Made by a program: the position numbers and the translations under genes. A stretch of 64,000 nt of DNA from Atrina japonica (Eukaryota > Mollusca > Bivalvia > Pterioida > Pinnidae): positions 372,001-436,000 of the forward strand of contig BROG01000457.1 of NCBI GenBank assembly GCA_030159075.1, given 5' to 3'. Positions within the stretch are counted from its first letter, which is position 1. Every line of letters starts with the position of its first letter. The notes beneath the pieces were generated by a model. It did not search any database, was not told where the DNA came from, and saw nothing but the letters and a program-made list of their open reading frames with translations. This document shows, piece after piece, positions 1 through 12,200 of this stretch.

Positions 1-284
1 TCTTACTTATTTATTTATTTATTGTTATTTAACGCCCCTTTCAAGAATATTTCACTCATATGGAGACGTCACCAAATGCCGGTGATGGGCTTCTAATTTT
101 GGACTATGCCCGGGACTTACGGCCATTGAGCAATATTTAACGTGACAAAACCGACTATGACACGGACTCTCCAGTTTTTACTGTCTCGTCCGAAACACAG
201 GAAACAAACCTGCCGCCGGCGGGACTCGAACTCACGACCTCACGAACCAGAGTCGAGCGCGCTACGGTCTTAGCCAGGCCGGTT
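1..284 (-). mobile_element. SINE-A copy, tRNA-derived, minus strand
   Basis: Read on the minus strand this is a tRNA-like head followed by a family-specific body and a short A/T-rich tail. The B-box-like GTTCGAGTCCCG lies around 219-235 and the A-box region with TAGCGCGCTC around 245-270. The body carries GGCCGTAAGTCC, TTTGGTGACGTCTCCATATG and the tail motif GGGCGTTAAATAAC. Four other copies in this window share this order. The tail runs into the left window edge, so the insertion junction there is not fully visible. It is a non-autonomous retroposon with no coding capacity. Confidence 0.85.
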
Positions 285-1214
285 CAGTACTCTTATTAAA
301 ATATAACAACACAATTAAGGTAAATACATCCTTAAAACATATAATTATGTTGAAGTACCACTTAGCGGGTGGACAAGTATTTTGCGTATATACATCACTT
401 TTCCAGTCCCTCTCAAGGCTAAAGCTAGCAACATGATTGTTCATTGCTCGCTCCTCTTTCGTGTGTTCATCTATAAAAGAAAAATATACGTTGGACTCCT
501 CGAAGCCTTCAGAGAAATGCGCATTCAAGAAAAACATCACTGTTACTTTAAAAGAACAAAATTACGAAATCTTTGGAAATTTGCAACACTCACCGGGAAC
601 ACTTTTTGGGGATTTGATTAAGGGAAGAGTAATATTTATAGTCTCCATTAAATTCCACCTAAATGACTTCAAATAGAATGAAAATGGAGTTTTATAACTG
701 TATCAACAACAACCATGTTAGTATCCAGGAAGAAATGTGAGATTCAGCTTAGATGTATACATTTATTTTGTCATAGTTGTCGACAAGAGTTATATCTGAA
801 CAATCATTTTGTAAATCGAATATTTCCTTCCAACAACCCTCCCCAGGATATTACAAACAGAATTAGCTATTAATTACATCGGATGTGAATATTAGATAAC
901 GTCATAGTAAATGAAGTATGCTGCCGCCGGCTTGTCATTTCAATGGCACGAACTTTGATAAATGAACTGAACTCCGGATTGCTAATTCACTGGTTACACT
1001 TCTGTAACTCTTCTGAGATTAACGATTTGAAGAGAATAATTTCATCAGTAGCATTTGTTTAATTTTGTTTAAGGCCCCATCGATATAATTTTTTTCATGT
1101 ACATGACGACATCACCAGCTGAAGAACCTGAAATTTTGACCTATTTATTGATTGAAGCCTTTCCACTTGCAAAGCACAGATTATCTTAAATCAATCAAAT
1201 AATACGTAAATTGT
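285..1214. other. unassigned AT-rich sequence
   Basis: No convincing gene, RNA or repeat was recognised. Short reading frames here are at chance length for this base composition. Confidence 0.5.
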
Positions 1215-1279
1215 CACACACACACACACACACATATAAATATATATATATATGTATATGTATATATATGTATATATAT
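1215..1279. repeat. CA/TA microsatellite
   Basis: A (CA)n run passes into (TA)n with interspersed TATG units. It is low-complexity sequence with no coding meaning. Confidence 0.9.
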
Positions 1280-1431
1280 AATTTTTAAAAATAAAGGTGA
1301 AAGCGGTAGTACCTTACCTAGTGTTTATTTATATATTACTTTACAATGATATTCTACTTGATATTGAGCGAGGACATTTTCGTTTAATTTTTTATTTTCG
1401 ATTTTGAATAGTGTTTTACATCCACTCAACA

Positions 1432-1520
1432 AATTGTAAGTTATATGGTTGTGGTCAGTATTTAATGGTGGAGGTGATGGCCCGGTTATAATGAATCCGG
1501 GAAGATTCGTTTACTATGTA
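1432..1520 (-). mobile_element. SINE-B fragment, minus strand
   Basis: The segment AAGTTATATGG...GGTCAGTATTTAATGGTGGAGG...CCCGGTTATAATGAATCCGGG is the reverse complement of the central and 3' body of SINE-B, compared by eye with the copies at 13012 and 61920. The tRNA-like head is absent. It is old and diverged. Confidence 0.55.
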
Positions 1521-1524
1521 TTGA

Positions 1525-1890
1525 CACCATTGTGGTAATATACATTTTCCTAGATTGCATTTGTAATAATATTTTTATTCTGCGTTGTTTGTTCCCTCCT
1601 CTGTTCAGGGGATTCCAAATTATATTTGCAACAAAATAAAGTAACAAAGTATGGCAATTATGTATATTAAAATTGTTGATGCTTAATGTTTTGTTTTCAC
1701 TACTAACGTTTCATTCATTTTTTTACCGAAACTTTTAAATATAACCATAAAGTGTTCCGAATCAATTTTATTCTGACAAACATGATGTGTATCCAAAGAG
1801 CTCATTGAAACATTTGTAATGAATTTAATATACAAACTTCTATCAACTGGAAATGTTTTGTTTTCATTATATCTCCTTTTGATCATCATC
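1525..1890 (+). repeat. diverged direct duplication, copy 1
   Basis: The segment shares an ordered series of matches with 3740-4030: TTGACACCATT, CAAATTATATTTG, TTATGTATATTAAAA, TTTTGATGCTTA-like, ATATAACCATAAA, GCTCATTGAA.CATTTGTAA and TCATCATCA. The spacing is similar and in the same orientation. It could be a dispersed repeat or a local segmental duplication. No protein similarity was recognised. Confidence 0.65.
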
Positions 1891-1959
1891 ACCCATTTTC
1901 TCCAGTTAATCCTATTTTTTTTTTCGTAAACCACGTTCACTAAAAAAAACTACTTTTAA

Positions 1960-2190
1960 TCCATAAAAACTATCAGATACCAAAGTATAATATATCCTGG
2001 AAAAATTGGACAAACACGGACCTCTGTAAATCCATAGATGGGGGATTAAGTGCCATCGGAAAAACAAATCTAAAACAGAGCGTAAAATTTGCGGAATGTT
2101 GATATCAAACGCGATTTTCGATATCACCGTGTCAATAATTTGTCAGTGAGTAGTTTACCTCTGCATGTGAAATGTTCATATGTTGAACAT
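1960..2190 (-). mobile_element. rep-P copy, internally deleted, minus strand
   Basis: On the minus strand the 5' part reads ATGAACATTTCACATGCAGA followed by CATTCCGCAAATTTTACG, then jumps to the 3' part with GAGGTCCGTGTTTGTCCA and TACTTTGGTATCTGA. The central CTCCTCCATGGCACC block is reduced to GATGGCACTTAATCCC. Compared with the copy at 49962 it lacks the middle of the element. Confidence 0.75.
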
Positions 2191-2259
2191 GCCCTGCCTA
2201 TAGCTTAGTCGTTAATCTCCCGTCTGTGTCTATAGTAAGTTTAACTAATACAAAACTAT

Positions 2260-2400
2260 GATTCATTGCACCAAAATCATATAAATACTCATTAATGCGA
2301 TTGTAGCGCAGGTAAACTTAGTTTTTCTCAAATTAATGTGGGTTTCTGAGAAAATGGAGAAAAACTAGGTTTAACTCATTTTAACAGACATACGAAATAT
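2260..2400. repeat. rep-Z cluster
   Basis: Contains TTAGTTTTTCTCAAATTAATGTGGG and, 30 bp on, the inverted module GAGAAAAACTAGGTTTAACTC. Inverted modules and the ATTAATGCGATTGTAGCGCAG motif match the other rep-Z loci. Confidence 0.7.
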
Positions 2401-3235
2401 CACATCAATAATCTGCACCATTTGTCAGTCCATCTTAGTAGCATGCACTGATAAAAACTGTTTGTCAAAAACCCTCTTTATTAGTTAAACAACATACAAC
2501 TTTGCAGTTTACCGTATATTTCATTGTTCACTATTCCTTCTATCCGTTTATTATATTTGGATATATTGGCCATGGCTGTAAAGAAACTAATGAAGGAGCC
2601 AAGTTTCCGATTGCAACTTATATGGCATCCTTCAATAATAGATAGAACCTTGGGATCAGATGCTCTTTAAAAGGATAAATTAAGATATGACTTATGGCAC
2701 AATGATTTTCCCTGGATGATGAGAGCTAAAATTATGCCATAGCAATTAAAGGTGAAATAAATGTCATATAAAAATTCAATAAAGTCCGTGAATGAAACAT
2801 TCTGCATGTTCTGCCCAAAGATATCTGTAAAAGTATCCTCGTAACATACTTTTTTCAAAATCACACAGCCATGACGATCTTTTCTTTGTGATAATACAGC
2901 TTGGTTATCTGAAATTAGAAAAATAAGGGCAGTACAAGGTCCAAAATAACTGGGTAGTGCTGGAGGGTGATTGAAATTCGGAGACAGTGTGACGATAAGA
3001 TTGAAGTGCGAACGGTTTTATTCAGTGCTGGAGAGTTGTGAAGGATAACTCTTGTTATGAACATAGGTTGATAACTAATATTTTTCTTAAATTGTATTAA
3101 TGATATTTTGGCGTGCAATACATATATCTTTACTGCAATGCTTTAAAAAAACATTACCGTAACTATAATTACTCATATTTGCATAGATGTGAATGCAAAA
3201 TGACTTAAAATAGTTAAAATTATACAGCTGCCTTA
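2401..3235. other. unassigned AT-rich sequence
   Basis: No feature was recognised. An A-rich run with a few C interruptions follows at 3237-3273. Confidence 0.5.
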
Positions 3236-3549
3236 TAAAAAAAAAACAAAAAAAAAAAAACAAAAAAAAAAACAAGCTGAAATTGAAACTGTATTTTGGT
3301 TATCCGGAACTCAAACTAAATGCCGTAATCATGACACCAGGAAGACCTAATCTCGGACAGTAGTAGTATTTATGCTGAGCCAGTGACGTCACTACCCCTG
3401 GTTTGTGTTGGATAGTACGATAGAAAAACGGTCCTACTGAAATTTAGCGTTCAAGTAGAACTAAAAATCTGGAAAAATCTTGTTCAATCACATGCAAAGA
3501 GAAGTATCTGACAATAGTTACCGTCCGAGAATAGGTACCATACAAGTAT

Positions 3550-3735
3550 ACAGGGGGCACTTTTAGACGGATATGGCAACATATTTAGATTTATTATTTG
3601 ACCTTGTATGATACCACTTTTTATTTCGGAACTATACAGTTATATCTAATTAGAGCTTAACTGATGAAGTCTCATAACAGAATGTTTGTTTTAGCTTTTT
3701 TTTATAAAACTAGAATTTGGTATTGATAATATATA
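3550..3735 (+). mobile_element. rep-Q copy, diverged
   Basis: Shares TTAGACGGATATGG, TTATTTGACCTTGTATGATAC, AGCTTAACTGATGAAGTCT and TTTGGTATTGATAATAT with the fuller copy at 56745. The AATTGACAGAAACGATCGTC core is decayed. Confidence 0.65.
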
Positions 3736-3739
3736 TTTG

Positions 3740-4030
3740 TAATTGACACCATTTTGATAAAAATTTCAAATTATATTTGTAACCTGATAAAGAAACAAAG
3801 GACGATATTTATGTATATTAAAACTTTTGATGCTTATTGCATTAAGTTACATTCAATTTTTACCCGCAATTTTAAGATATAACCATAAAACTATCTGAAA
3901 CAGATATATCTTACAAACATAATGTGCATTCAAATAGCTCATTGAATCATTTGTAAAAAATCTGATATATAATATCATTAACAAAAAATGTTTTTGTTTC
4001 AATAATTTCTCATTTTAATCATCATCAGGT
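3740..4030 (+). repeat. diverged direct duplication, copy 2
   Basis: Partner of 1525-1890, with matches in the same order and orientation. It is shorter than copy 1 because a stretch near the start is missing. A weaker echo, TTGCATAGTTGTGAATGCAAAA at 4118-4142 against TTGCATAGATGTGAATGCAAAA at 3178-3202, suggests that more than one dispersed unit is present. Confidence 0.65.
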
Positions 4031-4519
4031 TTCAAACTACAATAACTTTATGATATATTATTGTTATGCGAAATTTATATGTTTTATTTTTGAAATTAAC
4101 TTAATTATAGTTACTATAAATTGCATAGTTGTGAATGCAAAATTAGTTCAGTGACCAAAATGCCGATAGATGTTTATTTCCATATACAGGTATAAAAAAC
4201 AGAAAAAAGTGGGAATGTTTTCTGGGTTTCCTGCAAAAGCACAATCCCTACTTTTACATGTTACTTCCTATAAAGACAGACGGGAAATTAACAAAAAGCT
4301 TTACGTCAATTAACACGACACTGTCGGCTTTCATATTGTCAACGTTCGACAACTCAATAGTGATATCCATTTGCTTCCGGTATGTGGAGTTTATACATTG
4401 TATATCACTGATAATATCTCTGATATGCCAAAGAGTATTCACCATATGTACTTTCATATTCAGAGACAAAGTACTTACTGAGATGATTTTGGCACAAAGG
4501 TATAGCTTTTAATGTCGAC

Positions 4520-4795
4520 ACTTCGCAAATTTTACGGTCGATATTATCATCTTGTTTGCAATTACTATGTCTCATCAAATGAAATGTTGAGTTACGGATT
4601 GTGACGAGGATTTATTCGTTTGAATTTGACTGTGGACCAGCGGAACCAGCGGTCAACAGAAAATGTTGAGTACTCCATAGAACCTAATCCTATCTCTGTA
4701 TTTTTAGAATTCCGTGTTTTGCGGCTCTTCACGGATGAGTGTATTGACTTCTGAACCCTTATACAAGTAATATTTTGGTATCTATGGTTTTTGCA
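4520..4795 (+). mobile_element. rep-P copy, diverged
   Basis: Begins with CACTTCGCAAATTTTACGGTCG, then CATCAAATGAAATGTTGAGTTAC, GTGACGAGGATTTATTCG, TTTGACTGTGGAC, TACTCCATAGAACCTAATCC and TATTTTGGTATCT. The block order matches other rep-P copies but with many substitutions and deletions. Confidence 0.65.
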
Positions 4796-4969
4796 TACTC
4801 AACTAGTTCAAGTTTCGAGGTCAGGTTGATCTCGTTGACTGGAAGGGGACAATTACATAATAAGGTATTACAGTCCAAAGTCAAAATGTATGCCGGAGTT
4901 TGCCTGTCATTACCTCGAAAGCTTTATTGTTAGGAGTACCAAACATTTTGCAGTCAAATAACGCCGAAA

Positions 4970-5046
4970 TGAATGAAAAAACTGACAGCGAAATACATAA
5001 AATAACTGACAGTCAAACGAGTTAAAAACTGACAGTCAAACAAGAA
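4970..5046 (+). repeat. short degenerate tandem repeat
   Basis: Three units resembling AAACTGACAGTCAAACRAG lie close together. No coding or regulatory meaning is evident. Confidence 0.5.
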
Positions 5047-7820
5047 ATATTGAAATGGAGAGTGTTGTTCACAAACCGCTATTGTGGTATTTTAGAGGTT
5101 GCACTGTGCATATTTTATTTTTGAACAAGTTCATTATATGTTCTGAATAATAAGGAAACAATATAATATGCTACATATAATAGTTATATCCCTGATAAAA
5201 ATATTGTGGCCAAAGTAGGCTAGACTTATCAATCACTTTCGGCTCAAGCAGACAAAATAAAAAAGCTTTTATCTGAGAGTGTGTTATCTGATGAGCAAAC
5301 TAATGGTTGATATCCAATCCCAATTTCGACAACGGAACCTGTTACCAGTTAATGTTGTATACAAATTTTTTATTTCGACCACGGATAAGGGAATTACATA
5401 ATATCATGAAAATAATTGTTGAATAGTGTGAAAACAGGTCTAAATTTAGAGTATGACTGAATTTTGATACTCCACCTTCAATCAATTAGACACCGCAGAT
5501 TCAGTTTTTGTAATTTGTATACAAAAAAAAGATATTTCTTTGTGGAAAACCAACGAAAGATATGTCAGTATGCGTTTAATTGTTTCGGTAAATGTAACTG
5601 CAGCGCTAGTGCTAAATCAAAGTGTACATTAATGGTAAGACACACGAGCTGTTGTTATTCAGATGTAACCCTTTTAACCCTACAAATCATCATAGACTGT
5701 TCGAAAAACATCTGGATACTTGAAAGGAATATTATGTCAAGATAAATGAAAGTTTATCTCTTATTCGAAATATTTAATCATTGGATGAATTACCATTTTA
5801 CACACATTGTCAATCTAAATAGATAATAAAAGTATTTATCCAGATAGTGCCACACCATTATATGCAGTGTAAGACAATGCGTTCATTTACCTGAATCAAT
5901 TAGTTGATACCAGGTATCCATTGCTTGGAGAAGGACACCTGGTCACGTGACCAGAAAGTCAATATAGTAATATAAACTGGAACTGATATTGGCAATCTAA
6001 ACAAAGATGACAGACGACACAAATTTGTCCACAAAAGACATAAATGAATGGTAAATTCACATGAAGAAGTAAATTAAGTTGTTCTTTGTGAAAAATTTTT
6101 TGTTTACTGTCATGTGTTTTTGTGTCAGCTATAAAATACAGCTTCACATTGTCTGGCATTTGTGACCTTCTGTCTATTTCTCTGAGTACAGTCACATTTT
6201 GTAACAAATTATCATGACTTCTTATTGTACATGATACTTTTGTGAAACTTACAGGAAAGGTTCATTGTGATGAGGTGCATCGGCAAGTCTAGGTCAAGGT
6301 TATGTTCAAGGTCACACTCAAGGTTGAATGGTGGTACAGTCTTCTCTTGAAGAATTTTCTGATAAAAATACTCAATTTCGGCATACTTCAAGGTGTTATT
6401 TCTTCGCTATATACCCACAGCTTGTTATATTGACTCTAAATAATTGTTAACCATTCTGATTGATCATTTACAGATGAAATAAAACAATTTTGATGAATAA
6501 ATTTTTACAGTGACCGAATTGAAGATTTAAGTGTTTGGTAAAATTTGGTATTTTGGAGTCACAGTTTTCAATCATGTGTCCTCTTTATCCACCAGCTCTA
6601 ATAAAAGTATAAACACACATTGATACAATGGCGTTTGATCAAATTTTACCAAGTTAGCTATAAAAATATGAGTTTTGTAAATAAATGATTGTTTCTTAAT
6701 AAAACAATAGGACAGTTGATGACAAAAATCAAAAACTGGAAAGGGGCATAAATGTGCCAGACTTTTCATTCTATTAATTCACAAATTCATTATGAGTAAG
6801 TATGCAAAAATAAGAAAAAAATGATAAGTTTTTTGTATACCCCAGGGTACTCCTCTTCCCCTTAAATCAGCAGACCATGCGCTGCTATCATATATTGACT
6901 ACACTAATTTTTGGAGGTGGAGCGAGTATGAAAAGAAACAGAAGAGCAATGTAATTTTGAGATATCTTATGTTTTATATATTTTATATTTTTCATATTTT
7001 TAGCGATACGTGGCCACGATTGTACTCAGATTAAATATGACAGCCAGTACGTAAAATGAGTCCTATCCCCAAAATGTGAATATGCAAATATAAATATGTT
7101 GAAGTCTGAACTCAAAAGATCGTCGAACAGAGTAAACATAATCAAATAAATATATAAATAGCGTCTGCTGAGAATATGAAACACTCAACGGAAACTGGTG
7201 AGCGAAATTGCCATTCACAGAATTGAATGAATTATACGGGTGTGACATTTAGTCCCAATCTCAACCACTCTGAGCAATCTATAGCCGTGGTGATCCTTGT
7301 ATAACCGGTGATTATCTGAAAATATATAAAGCTAACAGCAGTAACAAATTCAAAGTCAAGTTTTCAAATAATATCAATATAAATAAGGTAAGGGGAGGTA
7401 GAGAGAGTAGAAAATTTGCAGGTGAACTGACACATGTCACACAGCGACACCTCTTTATATACCAGCGGAAGTGACAGAGAGACTAGAGAAGTTCCGCTTA
7501 CCGAATATGTATTCGATTAATGCAAAATCCGTGCCAAGACAACTCGGACAAGTAAAATAAGAAAATAAATGTGTCACACTTTAATAAACATATTTAATTG
7601 ATATTGATTAAATCTTCTTAATTTTTAATTTAATATTTATATCCATTTATTCTCTGGAATATTTAACAAAGTTTCCAAAGTTAAACAATTTAGGAAAACT
7701 ATACAATTATACAATGTCAAAAATGTTTAGTGAATTTATGAATTAGATAGTATAGAACTGGTTTCCAGTATGTACAGCCATCCGCACAGATAGTAAAATG
7801 TTAAAACAGATTAAGAATTT
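5047..7820. other. unassigned sequence
   Basis: No gene is supported. Around 6280-6335 there is a short AGGTCAAGGTTATGTTCAAGGTCAC-type stretch of local direct repeats. The 93-codon frame ending at 5745 is within chance length and has no recognisable domain. Confidence 0.45.
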
Positions 7821-7824
7821 TGGT

Positions 7825-8040
7825 ACGCCAAAATCAGGTAAATGTATTTAACATAGTTTTTCTCATTTAAGCCCAGTTTTTCTCCATTTAAACGTAGTTT
7901 TTCTCCCGTTAAGCATAATTTTTCTAAATTAACCTAGTTCTCTCATTTAAACATAGTGTTTCTCCAGTTTATGTTAGTTTCGTGAAAAAATAGGTTTAAC
8001 TGGAGAAAAACTAAGTTAAACTGATTTTATAATAAGTCAA
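7825..8040. repeat. rep-Z cluster
   Basis: At least six TAGTTTTTCTCC-type modules in one orientation (about 7850-7975) are followed by inverted GGTTTAACTGGAGAAAAACTA (about 8003-8023). It starts with ACGCCAAAATCA, the same boundary motif seen at other rep-Z loci. Confidence 0.75.
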
Positions 8041-8344
8041 TGATGTTTCATGTAACAAAGAATGAGTAATTTTAGTGCAAAGTGTTACTGAATATCTTGC
8101 CTCGTTAATCAGTCGAACAACCATTAGTAAATTTTACAGCAACAAACATATTCCGCCTTGAAGCACGTGAAACACGAACCTCCGATGAATTGGAATGAGC
8201 GTTTACGCTTTTGATTGTGGCATGAAACTGATTTCAAATTTTCAAATTGAATTTTGCGACAAATGTCACAATTTGCATATATCTGCTTCATATAAAACAT
8301 GATCGTAATGATTGTGAGAAAATGAAAATAAGGTTAGACAGCTG

Positions 8345-8612
8345 ACAGATAGATAGATAGACAGATAGACAGACGGACAGACAGACAGATAGATAGATAT
8401 ATAAATAGATAAATAGATAGATGAATAGATAAATAGACAGACAGATGTATTTAAAAATTTACAGATAAATAAATAAATAGATTTAAAAAAAATTATAGAT
8501 AGAAAGATAGATAGATAAATAGATAGATAGAAAGATAGATGGATAGACAGACAGACAGAAAGATAGATAGCTAGATCGACAGACAGACAGATAGATATAT
8601 AGACGGATTGTG
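8345..8612 (+). repeat. compound GATA/GACA microsatellite
   Basis: About 270 bp of imperfect AGATAGAT, AGACAGAC and AAATAGAT tetranucleotides. A smaller block recurs at 8755-8787, on the far side of the adjoining rep-Q copy. Confidence 0.95.
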
Positions 8613-8758
8613 ATTATACGTTTAGATTTATTATTTGGCCTTGTCTGATTCCACATTCTCTTTAGAAAATCTATTTGAATTGGAGTTCAACAAATGAAGT
8701 CTAATTGACAAAAACGATCGTCTTGAGCATTAACTTTGGTATTATGTTTATAATATAA
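8613..8758 (+). mobile_element. rep-Q copy between GATA tracts
   Basis: Reads TTATTTGGCCTTGTCTGATTCCAC, TTCTCTTTAGAAAATC, GAAGTCTAATTGACAAAAACGATCGTCTTGAGCATT and GGTATTATGTTTATAATAT. It is flanked directly on both sides by GATA-type microsatellite, so the tract may have been split by the insertion or may have grown from it. Confidence 0.8.
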
Positions 8759-9132
8759 ATAGATAGATAGATGGATAGATAGACATTACGATTATTTTGT
8801 TTATAAACACTGATCTCTCAAAATAAGTTCCCACTTAACGTCACAACGTCATTCATATAAGCATTATATTTTGAGCTGTCATGTTTTGTTATATGTATAA
8901 TTTTGGAAGAAGACACAACATTGGATAGGTACGTTAATTGATTCAAATTATACCAATTATCTTTAAATGTAGTGAAATGGACATTGGTGAGAGTATATCT
9001 GATATGAATGAATTGTAATGGTATCGATACCTGGACTCATTAATGGTACAAGGTTTTAGAAATGATATTTAAATTTCAAAAATGAAAAAGAAAATCAAAC
9101 AATCATTTCCAACGAAAGACATACAAAGACAT

Positions 9133-9265
9133 ATTGAAACTCCTCCATGGCACCTGATCCCACCTCTTGGTTTCCAGAGGTCCGTGTTTGTCCATTTTTA
9201 CCGGATTTGTATCTATGTCCTGGACATCCTATTGATTTATACTTTGGCATCTGAGATTTTTATAT
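9133..9265 (+). mobile_element. rep-P 3' half
   Basis: ACTCCTCCATGGCACCTGATCCCACCTCTTGGTTTCCAGAGGTCCGTGTTTGTCC and the TTTATACTTTGGCATCTGAG tail are close to the copies at 30325 and 45190. The 5' half is missing. The short reading frame across it is incidental. Confidence 0.85.
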
Positions 9266-12200
9266 GAAAGATATTCATCTTAACAAAGGATGGTTGTTAT
9301 CTGTAGGCGTGATTGAGATATATAGTCTACCCACAGTGTATGTACTAGTTATTCCCTAACTGGCAACACCATATACCTATAATTGCCTTGCTGAAAAAAA
9401 ACGAACAGTGACATTCCACAACTACCTCTTGTGTAACATAAACATTTTGAGGGCAGTACGGAGATGTAAATTATGTTGTAATTGTAAATATGATTTGTAA
9501 ACATGATTCTTGCATCATCTTTTAACGATTATTCTCAAAAAATGTTTTCATTGACACCAAAATTGCGATTATATGACACTAATGAAATGTAATGTACACT
9601 GTGATGAAAACATTATTCCAGTATTTCTTAAAATATCCGTGCGTTGCTAGATAGACGTGAAATTCATAAAAAAAGACTTTTTTTATAAATATATTTTATA
9701 ACGTATCATTGATTACTAGTAAAGTTAAACTATTCTGCCAAATGATTGGTTCTTCACATAGTGATTATCGATTGTTGCAGTGTCAAGTTGAAGAACAGTA
9801 TATAAGTATATACGAGAATAAACCAAAAACCTTTCAAACATGCCTGAATATAGTCCATTCCCTCTGCTTGACACCAGTCTGAAAATCGACAGAAAGAAAA
9901 ATATTAGAATTTAGTCGTTAGTCTATCTTCAGTCTGTGACTTTTAAAAGATTTCCATCGTCGGAAATGGCAAAATTAGAACTGTTTTCAAAACTCCACTG
10001 GCAAATATTTTACACGAAAAACAATTTTCCAGGGAACCTGTGAAATATCTGAGAAGACAGCGTTCCTGTAGTGCTAAATGGTTTGGCAGATCTGTAGAGG
10101 AACGTATTTCTTCCTTTGTGTTTATTGTTTTTGGCTAGGCATACATGACAAAAACACATGTAAAAAATATATCTCTTGTGTTATGTGATTCCTACAGATA
10201 GCTCACGACAAAACTTGACAGTAAAAACGAAGAAGTTGAAATGGAGATTTAATGCTCTGGACATCTGTATACGCAGATGAATGCTAGAGCGAAGGAGGTC
10301 TTACAAATTTTATTAACATTACGCGTTTCCTCTTTGAGGAGAAACGCTCCACCAGAATTTATCGTTGAAAAGACTAACTACTTTAAATATAAAAATACAA
10401 GTCAATAACTTGATTTCTGTTCGTGAAAAGGGAGAAGCATTTGTCCAGTGAGATAAAGTTGACTACTTGGTAAGTAGGAACATTTTATTCTTTAAATGAA
10501 ATTTTGATTTCACTGTACGACAAATACATGTGCAATAGTCAATTTCCAAATAGGTTTCGCATAATTTTACAGGGTGTCTGCAATGATTGGTAATTTAAAA
10601 GTGCTGTTAATGATTGATAACTAGCTATTGTTAAATAATTATTGAAATGACTCTCGAATACGCAAAATCAAGCTGCCTCACATATTTTAGATCTAAATAA
10701 TTTTCTTTTGTTTCACTGATGTGTTCTGTCATACCAAAAATACAGTTTTATGTGTGCAACTAATTTCGCCGTGGAAAACACATACCGTTTTGACTCTGTA
10801 CTCAGGATATGACCATGGGTCTCGAAAGAGTTAACTGGCAGATTTTAAAATTTATTCAGCTTAGATTCCAAATTGTTATTTCATTTTTCACAGGTACAAA
10901 AATCTCTCTCAATATATCTTTGACCATGCAATAAATATTAAACGTAAACATTTTGGCATGCTTGTTTCCTAAAAAATTGTTTTGATAGTCATCTATTGCA
11001 TTGTTTTTTGGAAATTGCGCCCCTAATTGGTTGAAAAAACAACTATAGCGTCTACAACACTTAATTTCTTAGTATAACCTATGTAGACCTAAACAGGGCA
11101 ATTCCGGATTAAATATTTTTGGTTCTTTATATTATTTACGCTATATTTGTAGTAAACGTCAACGCATGGAGTAATCAGCAAAACATAAGTGCCTGTGAAA
11201 GTAAAATTTGACTTTGCTACCTGGACATTGGTAGGAGAACACTTTGTTACATTCACATGTCCCGTTATTGACATATTTCAGAACGGTATTTAAAATCTTA
11301 CAAAACGAAAAAAAAACTAGTGAACATTCAGTTGGTATATATAGAGTAATCAATTCTTGTAGAAAATAAATGGTTGCATAAACGCTATTTGACGTTAAAA
11401 TATAATTTCATATACTCTGAGTTATATGGGGGTAATTTTCACAAAAGTCATTAAACTTAATTAAATGTAAATTATATTTCAAGCTGGGCTTTCAATGTAT
11501 AATTACTTCAAATGCAACCATGCACTGAAAACAGCGAGGAAATTACGATGATTTTCTCAGTCTACTTATTTTTTTCTCAGCAACGAGTGAATCACAAATT
11601 ATCATGGGACACGTAAACTACAATCGATACATATCACTCGATATGATCTATAACGTTTGTATTTTTTTTAATTTCAAATTTTCTAATAATGTTAGTCTAC
11701 TGTTTCAGTTTGCCTTTTTCAAAAGGGATAATCTGTTTCACTTTCATTTTATGTCAATATCACCAATATCATCTTCACAAATCAAATGCCTACCAATTAT
11801 ATGCAATTAAACGCACCTCTGGAAGTATCAATACGTATTAAGAAGTCTCCATCGGTGTAAATGTCGACTTCTTGTCTCACTTTCATCGACTGCTTTCTAT
11901 CGTTGAATCCTTGTCGTATGTTCTTCTTTGGTTTTCAATTTCGATCATTATTCTGATTCTCAGAGATAAACATAGTATCTATCATATATAATAGGTCTGC
12001 CATGATAAATTGGAACATGTTTACAAACACAGCGAGTCTTAATTGAATCATAACAGAGGTGACAGAAAAAATATTGGAATTACAGTAATACATGGAGTCA
12101 CATTTTACCTGTGCATTCCTGTTTTGGAAAATAGACAGAACCCGGATGTGCCATTTTAAATTGGTAGATCTGAATACTTTTGGGTACTTTTGACAGTTTA

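Noticed and set aside
5464..5745. 93-codon plus-strand frame with several Cys
   Set aside because: The length is expected by chance in 64 kb of AT-rich sequence; no domain and no splice context.
10318..10350. Hairpin GCGTTTCCTC-TTT-GAGGAGAAACGC, resembling a small RNA stem
   Set aside because: It is imperfect and single-copy here, with no flanking conserved element; not enough to call an RNA gene.
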